Source: Polaribacter sp. L3A8 (lineage in GTDB: Bacteria > Bacteroidota > Bacteroidia > Flavobacteriales > Flavobacteriaceae). From it: a stretch of DNA of 64,000 nt. Shown in pieces: positions 55,162 to 62,104 of the stretch. The notes beneath the pieces are model-generated. The model was not told the DNA's origin. It ran no database searches and was given only the letters and a program-made list of their open reading frames with translations. A program made the translations under genes and the position numbers. The stretch is from NCBI RefSeq assembly GCF_009796785.1, contig NZ_CP047026.1:2328501-2392500 (forward strand). Direction: 5' to 3'. How positions within the stretch are numbered: the stretch's first letter is position 1; each line of letters begins with the position of its first letter.

Positions 55162-55800
55162 TTACGCTTTCGTCTTAACAACAAAAGAGAATGTCATTAT
55201 ATCGTTTATAAATTTATCTTTTAATCCTTCAAAGAATTTTTTAGATCCATATTTTACATTAAAGTCTGCTCTATCTACATTAAATGCTTCACTTTTAAAA
55301 ACGGTAACTCCGTTTTCTGTAGCAATTGTTGCAGGTATTGTAATACTTTTTGTTACATCTTTAATTTGTAAGTTACCTGTTACCGCTAATTTACCCGCTT
55401 CTTCTTCTACTTTTGTAATTACAAATTTAGCTGTTGGGTATACTGCAACATCAAAAAAGTCTTCATTTTTTAAATGTCCTTCAATTTTTCCAGCTCCTTC
55501 GCTACCTGCCATGTCTACATTTTTAATCGTAGCCATATCAATTACAAACTCACCATTAGTTAACTTACCATTTTCTATTAATAAACCACCGCTTTTTAAA
55601 GCAACTGTTCCATTATGTGCTCCTCCTGGTTTTGTTCCTTCCCAATTTAATACAGAAACTGCAGTATCTACATTATTTAATTCAGCTACGTTAACGGCAA
55701 CTTTAACAGCTTCCTTTACTTCTACTTTTTCTTTCTTTTCTCCTTTACATGCAGTTAAAACTGATGCTACTACTACTAATGATAAAATTATTTTTTTCAT
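55162..55800 (-). CDS. YceI-family lipoprotein
   Basis: An in-frame TTG at 55848 belongs to the -7 box. The start at ATG 55800 gives a 212-aa protein with a lipoprotein signal peptide (IILSLVVVASVLTAC; lipobox LTAC). The YceI lipocalin-like barrel follows: LNWEGTKPGGAHNGTVALKSGGL, VDMAGSEGAGKIEGHLKNEDFFDVAVYPTAKF and FNVDRADFNVKYGSKKFFEGLKDKFINDI. These bind polyprenyl-type lipids in homologues. Probably at the outer membrane or periplasm. Confidence 0.94.
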   Translation of the reverse strand: MKKIILSLVVVASVLTACKGEKKEKVEVKEAVKVAVNVAELNNVDTAVSVLNWEGTKPGGAHNGTVALKSGGLLIENGKLTNGEFVIDMATIKNVDMAGSEGAGKIEGHLKNEDFFDVAVYPTAKFVITKVEEEAGKLAVTGNLQIKDVTKSITIPATIATENGVTVFKSEAFNVDRADFNVKYGSKKFFEGLKDKFINDIMTFSFVVKTKA

Positions 55801-55845
55801 TTTGTTTGATTTTGGTTTAAATTGACTTATTTTTATTTCCCATGG

Positions 55846-55853
55846 CAAATATA
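55846..55853 (-). promoter_or_regulatory. -7 box (TATATTTG) of the YceI gene
   Basis: Matches TANNTTTG on the minus strand. Its last three bases form the apparent TTG start of a longer frame. ATG 55800 is 45 bases downstream. Confidence 0.75.
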
Positions 55854-55927
55854 TGTCATTTATTTTCCTTGGAAAGTATTATTAATACTTTTTTGATAAA
55901 ATTAACAGTTTTGCTATTTTAGAGTGT

Positions 55928-56380
55928 TTACTCTTTTACTTTAGAATCGATGATAATTGTAACCGGACCATCATTTACCAAGGCTACTTGCATATCTGCA
56001 CCAAACTGACCCGTTTGTACTTTTTTACCAATTTCTTTTTCTAACCTTTGTACAAAATTTGTGTACAAAGGAATAGCAATATCTGGTTTGGCTGCTTTAA
56101 TATAACTGGGTCTGTTTCCTTTTTTGGTAGCTGCTTGCAACGTAAACTGGCTTACTACAATTGCTTCTCCTGCAATGTCTATAAGCGATTTATTCATTAC
56201 TTCATTCTCATCATTAAAAACACGAAGGTTGGCAGTTTTTCTAACCAAGTAATTAACGTCTTCCTGATTATCATCTTCTACAATACCCAATAAAACTAAA
56301 AGTCCGTTTTTTATTTCTGCAACCTTATGGTTCTCTATGGTTACACTTGCCTCAGATACACGTTGAATTACAATTTTCAT
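55928..56380 (-). CDS. dtd: D-aminoacyl-tRNA deacylase
   Basis: A 150-aa Dtd, which cleaves D-amino acids from tRNA. It has the SQFTLQAATKKGNRPSYIKAA motif and the C-terminal GPVTIIID motif. Length is normal. It begins 3 bases after the rsgA stop, so the two are co-translated. Confidence 0.97.
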   Translation of the reverse strand: MKIVIQRVSEASVTIENHKVAEIKNGLLVLLGIVEDDNQEDVNYLVRKTANLRVFNDENEVMNKSLIDIAGEAIVVSQFTLQAATKKGNRPSYIKAAKPDIAIPLYTNFVQRLEKEIGKKVQTGQFGADMQVALVNDGPVTIIIDSKVKE

Positions 56381-56383
56381 GAC

Positions 56384-57349
56384 TTATTCATTATCTTCTT
56401 CGTTCCAAACATCGGTTCTAAAATGCTCTTTATCTTCATCTCCACTTAAAATTTGAAGATAACTTTTATAACGAGACCAAGAAACACGCTCTTCTTCTAA
56501 AGCTTCTTTTACAGCACATTGTGGTTCTTTGGTATGAATGCAATTATTGAATTTACAATCTTGTTTTAAGGCAAAAAATTCAGGAAAATAATCTCCTAAC
56601 TCGTATTTATCAATATCTACAACTCCAAAACCTTTAATACCTGGAGTGTCTATAATTCTAGCATCGAAACCTAGATCAAACATTTCTGCAAAGGTAGTAG
56701 TATGTTTCCCTTGGCTATGTTGATCAGAAATTTCTTTCGTTTTTAAATTTAAAGTAGGTTCTATAGCGTTTACTAAAGTAGATTTACCAACACCAGAATG
56801 CCCAACAAACATAGATGTCTTGCCTGTCATTAACTCTTTAATGGTATCTATGTTTGTGTTTTCTGTTGCAGAAACCTCTACACAACGATAACCAATTGCT
56901 TCGTAAATATCTTTTAAATACAGAATCTCTGCTCTTTCTTCTAATTGATAAGAATCTATTTTATTAAAAACTAAAATAGTGTCTATTCTATAAGCTCTTG
57001 CTGATACTAAAAAACGATCTATAAAAGTGGCAAATGTTGGTGGATTATTAATGGTAATCAGTAAAAAAACTTGATCTATATTGGCAGCAATAATATGTGT
57101 TTGCTTAGAAAGGTTTACAGATTTTCTAACAATAAAGTTATCTCTATCTAAAATCTTTTTAATAACCCCAGTTTCTTCATCGTTCTTTTTCTCTAAATCG
57201 AACACCACTTTATCACCTACCGCAATTGGGTTGGTACTTTTGATGTCTTTAATTCTGAATTTCCCTTTGATTCTACATTTGTAAAATTCGCCGTTATCTG
57301 CTTTTACTTGATACCAGCTTCCTGTAGATTTGTATACGATTCCTGTCAT
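56384..57349 (-). CDS. rsgA: Ribosome small subunit-dependent GTPase A
   Basis: A 321-aa circularly permuted GTPase: OB-fold N-terminus (1-70), then G4 NKID, G1 GHSGVGKST, G3 DTPGIKGFG in the permuted order, and a C-terminal zinc knuckle (CKFNNCIHTKEPQC, Cys/His). It helps late 30S assembly. It lies directly before dtd, and is separated from the aromatic operon by a repeat-rich spacer. Confidence 0.97.
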   Translation of the reverse strand: MTGIVYKSTGSWYQVKADNGEFYKCRIKGKFRIKDIKSTNPIAVGDKVVFDLEKKNDEETGVIKKILDRDNFIVRKSVNLSKQTHIIAANIDQVFLLITINNPPTFATFIDRFLVSARAYRIDTILVFNKIDSYQLEERAEILYLKDIYEAIGYRCVEVSATENTNIDTIKELMTGKTSMFVGHSGVGKSTLVNAIEPTLNLKTKEISDQHSQGKHTTTFAEMFDLGFDARIIDTPGIKGFGVVDIDKYELGDYFPEFFALKQDCKFNNCIHTKEPQCAVKEALEEERVSWSRYKSYLQILSGDEDKEHFRTDVWNEEDNE

Positions 57350-57539
57350 TAGTACAAAGATGCAGAATTAAAATTGATTTAAGAAAAATTGGGTTGAAAT
57401 TGATCGATGTTCATCAATTTTTAATACTACTTTCTCTTTGATTATGTATAGTTTGTTCTTTTGAACAGAGAGAGAAATTACATAAAGTTTGGTTGGGTTT
57501 ATCTGATTACTGTTACGGGATTTCTCCTTGCGTCCATAT

Positions 57540-57572
57540 AGGCCTCACAGGTTTTAAAAACCTGTGAGGCCT
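57540..57572. repeat. 33-base perfect palindrome
   Basis: 16-bp arms AGGCCTCACAGGTTTT (57540-57555) and AAAACCTGTGAGGCCT (57557-57572) around a single A. GC-rich arms contrast with the AT-rich background. It resembles palindromic intergenic repeats common in Flavobacteriia. Confidence 0.85.
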
Positions 57573-57620
57573 GAATATGTTGTTGGTAATCTTAAAAAAA
57601 CTTCCATTCTAGGTTAACAC

Positions 57621-57694
57621 TACGCGTTAAGGATTGAGCAATTGTTTGAGCTCTTTTTTGTTTTGTTACAAAAAAAGCGAGTGCGAAAGCCTGA
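57621..57694. repeat. Flavobacterial dispersed repeat, copy B
   Basis: Shares TTTGAGCTCTTTTTTG and AAAAAAAGCGAGT.GCGAAAGC with copy A at 45321-45403; the hairpin loop differs (TTTTTTG...CAAAAAA). Confidence 0.7.
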
Positions 57695-57720
57695 CCACAC
57701 TTTTTTGTGTGGTAACGCCC

Positions 57721-57762
57721 AAAAAAAAACACCATCAAATTATAAAAATCTGAAGGTGTTTT
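57721..57762 (-). terminator. Terminator of the aromatic amino acid operon
   Basis: AAAACACC (57726-57733) pairs with GGTGTTTT (57755-57762), extended inside by TCA/TGA after one mismatch. The A run at 57721-57729 gives the U run of the minus transcript, 25 bases after the last stop codon. Confidence 0.88.
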
Positions 57763-57786
57763 AAATAAAATTCTATGTTTAAAAAA

Positions 57787-58869
57787 CTATCCGTTGATAA
57801 TTTTTTCTTGGTGAACGATAGATTCTTGGTGAATTGCTTTAAACATTTTTAAAACAAATTCTTCACTTAAACCTTTGCTACTACCTTCCATAACCATGTT
57901 TCCTAAAATCTCGTTCCAACGACGTGATTGTAAAACAGCTACGTTTTGATCTTTCTTTAATTGACCTATTTTGTCTGCAACTTGCATTCTTTTACCTAAT
58001 AAATCGATTAACTGATCGTCTACTACATTAATTTGAGCTCTTAAGTTTTCTAAAGGCTCTCTGTAACTAACTGCAGTTTCAGTTTCCTTTTTAACTTTTA
58101 AGTCTTGCATTATTTGCTTTAGAGCATCTGGCGTTACTTGTTGTGCTGCATCAGACCAAGCATTTTCTGGATCAAAGTGAGTTTCTATCATTAAACCGTC
58201 GAAGTTTAAATCTAAAGCTGTTTGACAAACATCAAAAATCATATCTCTCTTTCCTGTAATATGAGAAGGATCGTTGATTAATGGTAAGTCTGGAAATTTA
58301 TTTTGAAACTCAATAGCTAATTGCCATTCTGGTGTGTTTCTATATTTTGATTTTTCGTATGTTGAAAATCCTCTGTGAATTGCTCCAAGATTTTTAATAC
58401 CTGCAGTATATAATCTTTCGATACCACCTAACCATAAAGCTAAATCTGGATTTACTGGATTTTTTACTAATACAATTTTATCTGTACCTGCTAAAGCGTC
58501 TGCAATTTCTTGCATAATAAAAGGTGATACTGTAGAACGTGCACCAATCCATAATAAATCTACATCGTGCTCTAAAGCTAACTTTACATGTGCTGCATTT
58601 GCAACTTCTGTACAGGTTTTCATACCTGTTTCTTCTTTTACTTTCTTTAACCAGTGTAAACCAATCTCACCAACACCTTCAAACATTCCTGGTCTTGTTC
58701 TTGGTTTCCATATTCCTGCTCTAAAATAGCTTACATCAGAATCTTTTAGTTCGTGTGCAATTTTTAAAACCTGTTCTTCGGTTTCTGCACTACAAGGCCC
58801 TGCTATTACTAGTGGATGATTTAATTTCATATCGTCCAACCATGTTCTTAATTCTTTTGTATTCTCCAT
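57787..58869 (-). CDS. Bifunctional DAHP synthase/chorismate mutase
   Basis: A 360-aa protein. The N-terminal type I-beta DAHP synthase has HPLVIAGPCSAETEEQV, FRAGIWKPRTRPG, GARSTVSPF, NDPSHITGKRD and an LMIETHFDPENAWSDAAQQVT metal/phosphate region. The C-terminal AroQ-type chorismate mutase (about 275-355) begins NLRAQINVVDDQLIDLLGKRMQVADKI. It starts the shikimate pathway and converts chorismate to prephenate, so it feeds both Phe and Tyr branches. It is the last gene of the operon, 21 bases after tyrA. Confidence 0.96.
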   Translation of the reverse strand: MENTKELRTWLDDMKLNHPLVIAGPCSAETEEQVLKIAHELKDSDVSYFRAGIWKPRTRPGMFEGVGEIGLHWLKKVKEETGMKTCTEVANAAHVKLALEHDVDLLWIGARSTVSPFIMQEIADALAGTDKIVLVKNPVNPDLALWLGGIERLYTAGIKNLGAIHRGFSTYEKSKYRNTPEWQLAIEFQNKFPDLPLINDPSHITGKRDMIFDVCQTALDLNFDGLMIETHFDPENAWSDAAQQVTPDALKQIMQDLKVKKETETAVSYREPLENLRAQINVVDDQLIDLLGKRMQVADKIGQLKKDQNVAVLQSRRWNEILGNMVMEGSSKGLSEEFVLKMFKAIHQESIVHQEKIING

Positions 58870-58890
58870 TTTTCTACTTGTTGTGGCTTA

Positions 58891-59742
58891 TTATTTTATG
58901 CCGTTTAAAATTTGCTTTATATAATTTGTGTTCTCCATTTCGTTAAAAATTTCAGAGAAATTATCTTGTTGCATCAACTCTTTAAAATGTTGTAAATTAT
59001 TGATGTACTCTTCTAACGTTTCTATTACGTTTGTTTTGTTTTGTTCAAAAATTGGTGTCCACATTGCTGGCGAACTTTTTGCCAGACGCACTGTAGATGC
59101 AAAACCAGAACCTGCCATATCAAAAATATCGCGCTCGTTTCTTTCTTTATCAATGACCGTTTTACCTAACATAAATGCGCTTATGTGAGATAAGTGCGAA
59201 ACATACGCAATATGCTTGTCATGAGAAACCGGATCCATGTAACGAATACGCATCCCAATGTCCATAAAAAGCTTTAATGCTTTTTCTTGAAGTTTAAAAG
59301 TTGTCTTTTCTACTTCGCAGATAATGTTCGTTTTTCCAACGTATAAGCCAGAAATAGCCGCTGTTGGTCCAGAATTTTCTGTCCCTGCAATTGGGTGACA
59401 TGCTAAAAAATTTCTTCTTTTTGGATGATGTTCAACTGCTTTACAAATTGCTTCTTTTGTTGACCCAGCATCAACAACCAAACCATTATCAGAAATTTTA
59501 TCTAAAATTGTTGGTAATAATTTTACGGTAGCATCTACCGGAATTGATACAATTACCAAGTCTGCATTTTCGATATCGTCTAAAGTTGCCTTCTTATCAA
59601 TTAGGTTTAATTCTAATGCCTTGTTTAAGGTTTCGTCTTTTCTACTAATTCCGTGAATTACAACATCTGGATTGTTTTTTTTAATATCGATAGCAAAACT
59701 ACCGCCTATTAAACCAATACCAATCATGTATATATTTTTCAT
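58891..59742 (-). CDS. tyrA: Prephenate dehydrogenase
   Basis: A 283-aa enzyme of the Tyr branch: NAD-binding GIGLIGGSFA (7-16), SIPVDATVKLLP, VDAGSTKEAI, CHPIAGTENSGPTAA (substrate region), MDPVSHDKHIAYVSHLSHISAF and DMAGSGFASTVRLAKSSPAMW. No regulatory ACT domain is fused. Gap of 73 bases to the upstream aminotransferase, filled by a short repeat. Confidence 0.96.
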   Translation of the reverse strand: MKNIYMIGIGLIGGSFAIDIKKNNPDVVIHGISRKDETLNKALELNLIDKKATLDDIENADLVIVSIPVDATVKLLPTILDKISDNGLVVDAGSTKEAICKAVEHHPKRRNFLACHPIAGTENSGPTAAISGLYVGKTNIICEVEKTTFKLQEKALKLFMDIGMRIRYMDPVSHDKHIAYVSHLSHISAFMLGKTVIDKERNERDIFDMAGSGFASTVRLAKSSPAMWTPIFEQNKTNVIETLEEYINNLQHFKELMQQDNFSEIFNEMENTNYIKQILNGIK

Positions 59743-59821
59743 TTATTTTTGCTTTATGCCTTAGGCTCTAGGCTTTATGCCCAGAGTTTAAAGCTTATTG
59801 CTTATAGCTTATAGCTTATAG
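59743..59821 (-). repeat. GCTTATA-type repeats in the aminotransferase-tyrA spacer
   Basis: Contains related stretches GGCTTTATGCC and three tandem copies of AGCTTAT(A), reaching into the stop codon of the upstream aminotransferase (59816-59818). Low-complexity insertion in an otherwise tight operon. Confidence 0.6.
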
Positions 59822-60958
59822 CCTTGAAATTGCTTCTTTAATGATATCGGTTGTTACACACAATGAAAAACGGATATAACCTTCTCCTTGAGAACCAAAA
59901 ATGGTTCCTGGTGTAATAAAAATATCATGATCGTATAAAACAGCATCTGTTACTTCTTCAGATTTTTTACCTGCTGGTATTTTTGCCCAAACAAATAATC
60001 CTGTTGAATTTTTATTATAAACAGCATCCAATTTGTCTGCCAATTGCCAAATTAAGTTTCTACGTTCTTCGTATATTTTATTTTGTGCTAAAAACCAATC
60101 GTCTGATAATTGTAATGCTTCTATGGCTCCTTTTTGAATTCCGTAAAACATACCAGAATCCATATTAGATTTTACCTTTAAAATCTCGTTGATGTAAGAT
60201 TCTTTTCCGATTACCATTCCAACTCTCCAACCTGCCATATTAAAGGTCTTGCTTAAAGAATTTAATTCTAAAGCAATGTCTTTTGCGCCTTCTACTTGTA
60301 AAATACTAATAGGATTATCATTTAAAATAAAACTATACGGATTGTCATTAATAATTAAAATATGATGTTTTTTACCAAAAGCAATCAACTTTTTAAATGT
60401 TTCTAAAGTTGCGTTTGTACCTGTTGGCATGTGCGGATAATTTACCCACATAATTTTTACATCTGATAAATCTTGTGCTTCTAATTCTTCAAAATTTGGT
60501 TGCCAATTGTTAGCATCACTTAAATTATAAAAAAGAGGTTCTGCGCCTACCAACTTGGTTACAGAAGTATAGGTTGGATATCCAGGATTGGGAATTAATA
60601 CTTTATCGCCTTCGTTTAAAAAAGCCATAGATATATGCATAATCCCTTCTTTACTTCCCATTAAAGGCAATACTTCATTTTCTGGGTTTGAATCTACAGA
60701 GAACTTGTTTTTGTAAAAAGTAGCAATCGCATTTCTTAATTCTGGCAATCCTTGATAAGATTGATATTTATGCGCACTTGCATCTCCTAAACTACCTTGA
60801 ATTGCTTCTAAAACCGTAGTTGGTGGTTGCAAATCTGGAGACCCAATTCCCATATTAATAATTGGTTTACCTGCTGCTACTAATCCTCTAACTTCTCTTA
60901 ATTTTTTAGAGAAATAGTATTCTTGAACTGTATCTAATCTTTTGGCTGGTTTAATCAT
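59816..60958 (-). CDS. Class I/II aminotransferase of the aromatic operon
   Basis: A 380-aa fold type I PLP enzyme. Motifs: GSPDLQPP, LPLMGSKEGIMHIS, NPGYPTYTSVT, NYPHMPTGTNAT, NDNPYSFI, NSLSKTFNMAGWRVGMVIGK (PLP-Lys) and FITPGTIFGSQGEGYIRFSL (carboxylate Arg). From its place between pheA and tyrA it probably transaminates phenylpyruvate and 4-hydroxyphenylpyruvate or prephenate; which one is inference. It lies 10 bases after pheA. Confidence 0.93.
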   Translation of the reverse strand: MIKPAKRLDTVQEYYFSKKLREVRGLVAAGKPIINMGIGSPDLQPPTTVLEAIQGSLGDASAHKYQSYQGLPELRNAIATFYKNKFSVDSNPENEVLPLMGSKEGIMHISMAFLNEGDKVLIPNPGYPTYTSVTKLVGAEPLFYNLSDANNWQPNFEELEAQDLSDVKIMWVNYPHMPTGTNATLETFKKLIAFGKKHHILIINDNPYSFILNDNPISILQVEGAKDIALELNSLSKTFNMAGWRVGMVIGKESYINEILKVKSNMDSGMFYGIQKGAIEALQLSDDWFLAQNKIYEERRNLIWQLADKLDAVYNKNSTGLFVWAKIPAGKKSEEVTDAVLYDHDIFITPGTIFGSQGEGYIRFSLCVTTDIIKEAISRL

Positions 60959-60968
60959 AATAACTGCG

Positions 60969-61793
60969 CTATTTTCTCCCGTTTTTATAAGTTCCTAAAA
61001 TCTTGAATTCTTCTGCCATTATTTCTATAATAGCTTGTGCTTTTTCGTAATCTTTATATGCCTCAAAAGTTACATCCACAAAAAAAGAATATTTCCAAGG
61101 AGTTTCTATAACTGGTAAAGATTGAATTTTTGTTAAGTTCATTTTGCAATCGCTCATTACATTTAAGATGGCTGCTAAACTTCCTCTTTTATGATTCAAT
61201 TGAAACTTTAAGGATGCTTTATTTACTTCTTCATCAACAGCGGGCTTTTCTGTTTGTACAATTACAAAACGTGTAGAGTTGTCTTTTATGGTTTGAAGTT
61301 CATCTTCTATCACTTCCAAATCAAAAATTTCTGCTGCTATTTGTGGTGCAATTGCTGCAATACCTATTAAATTTTCTTTAGATATTCTTTTAGCAACCTC
61401 TGCCGTATCTACATCTTCTACTAATTTAATATGAGGATACTTTTTAAAGAACTCTTTACACTGTAGCAATGCCATTGGGTGCGACCAAACTTCTTTTATA
61501 TCTTCAATCCCCTGACCTTTTAAAGCCATTAAATGATGATGAATATTTAAGTATTCTTCTCCTATAATATGAAGATTATTTTGATCTATTAAAGCATAAT
61601 TAGGTATAATAGAACCTGCAATAGTGTTCTCTAAAGCCATAATACCCAAATCTGCAGAGTTGTCTAACAAACTATCTACCAAGACATCAAAAGACATGCA
61701 TTCTTTTAAGTCTATTGATGTTCCATAAAAATCGCGTGCAACTTTATGGTGGTTTGAGCCTTCCGCTCCCTGTATGGCTATAATTTTATTCAT
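60969..61793 (-). CDS. pheA: Prephenate dehydratase
   Basis: A 274-aa monofunctional enzyme of the Phe branch. Catalytic domain 1-180 has AIQGAEGSNHH, ALENTIAGSI and DNSTRFVIVQ (TRF motif). The ACT domain (about 195-270) has KRGSLAAILNVM and LTKIQSLPVIETPWKYSFFVD, where most relatives have ESRP in place of QSLP; that site helps bind Phe. First gene of the operon, preceded by the attenuator. Confidence 0.96.
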   Translation of the reverse strand: MNKIIAIQGAEGSNHHKVARDFYGTSIDLKECMSFDVLVDSLLDNSADLGIMALENTIAGSIIPNYALIDQNNLHIIGEEYLNIHHHLMALKGQGIEDIKEVWSHPMALLQCKEFFKKYPHIKLVEDVDTAEVAKRISKENLIGIAAIAPQIAAEIFDLEVIEDELQTIKDNSTRFVIVQTEKPAVDEEVNKASLKFQLNHKRGSLAAILNVMSDCKMNLTKIQSLPVIETPWKYSFFVDVTFEAYKDYEKAQAIIEIMAEEFKILGTYKNGRK

Positions 61794-61810
61794 TAATTTT
61801 AAATAATGTC

Positions 61811-61840
61811 AAAAAAAAAGCCTCGAATGAAATTCGAGAC
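61811..61840 (-). terminator. Attenuator terminator upstream of pheA
   Basis: The minus transcript folds a 9-bp stem (61840-61832 with 61828-61820, one G-U pair, loop of 3) followed directly by nine U residues (61819-61811). It lies between the leader ORF stop and the pheA start, so it would stop transcription before pheA. Confidence 0.93.
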
Positions 61841-61884
61841 TTTATATGATATGAATGTTAGTTAACAACATGTTACAAAGTCTC
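61836..61884 (-). promoter_or_regulatory. Antiterminator helix of the pheA leader
   Basis: GAGACTTTGTA in the leader (61884-61874) pairs with TATAAAGTCTC (61846-61836), 11 bp with one G-U pair. Eight of these bases, AAAGTCTC, overlap the start of the terminator's 5' arm, so the two structures exclude each other. A further stem, CTTTTACT (61907-61900) with AGTAAGAG (61894-61887), could act as a pause hairpin. Confidence 0.75.
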
Positions 61885-61942
61885 CTCTCTTACTAAAAAA
61901 GTAAAAGTAAAAATAGAAACAAGTAAAGTAGTTATTTAACAT
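61862..61942 (-). CDS. Phe/Tyr-rich leader peptide (attenuation), 26 aa
   Basis: ATG at 61942-61940, TAA at 61864-61862. The peptide starts MLNNYFTC, then FYFYFYFF, then SKRGDFVTCC. It has 7 Phe and 4 Tyr in 26 residues. The run of eight codons TTC-TAT-TTT-TAC-TTT-TAC-TTT-TTT alternates both amino acids. It is transcribed from the promoter at 61967-61997 about 20 bases upstream. Stalling at the Phe/Tyr codons would leave the antiterminator segment (61884-61874) free; finishing translation to the stop would cover it and let the terminator form. Too short for standard gene callers. Confidence 0.85.
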   Translation of the reverse strand: MLNNYFTCFYFYFYFFSKRGDFVTCC

Positions 61943-61966
61943 TTGTGTTCTCTTTGTTTAAAGGAA

Positions 61967-61997
61967 CAAATCTAAAGATTAAATTGAAACAAACAAA
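61967..61997 (-). promoter_or_regulatory. Promoter of the aromatic amino acid operon
   Basis: Minus strand: TTTG (61997-61994), 19-nt spacer, TAGATTTG (61974-61967). The best full match to the Bacteroidota consensus in the window. The start of transcription should be near 61960, about 20 bases before the leader ATG. Confidence 0.8.
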
Positions 61998-62104
61998 TTA
62001 AATAGCATTTTTTATAAAATAATTGACATATTATTAAAAATCACATAAAATGCAAGGCTACCATTATGAAATTCTTCAACCAAAAAGGGTTTAGAAACAA
62101 TATT

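Larger units (their letters stand above)
57350..57786. other. Repeat-rich spacer, rsgA to aromatic operon
   Basis: 437 bases without a gene. It holds a CTCCTTGCGTCC fragment, a 33-base palindrome (57540-57572), repeat copy B (57621-57694), a CCACAC/GTGTGG hairpin (57695-57712), and the terminator of the aromatic operon (57721-57762). It appears to be a mosaic of dispersed-repeat pieces. Confidence 0.7.

Noticed and set aside
57540..57572. Palindrome as terminator of rsgA or the aromatic operon
   Set aside because: It is upstream of rsgA and beyond a better terminator at 57721-57762, and has no U run; a dispersed repeat is a better reading.
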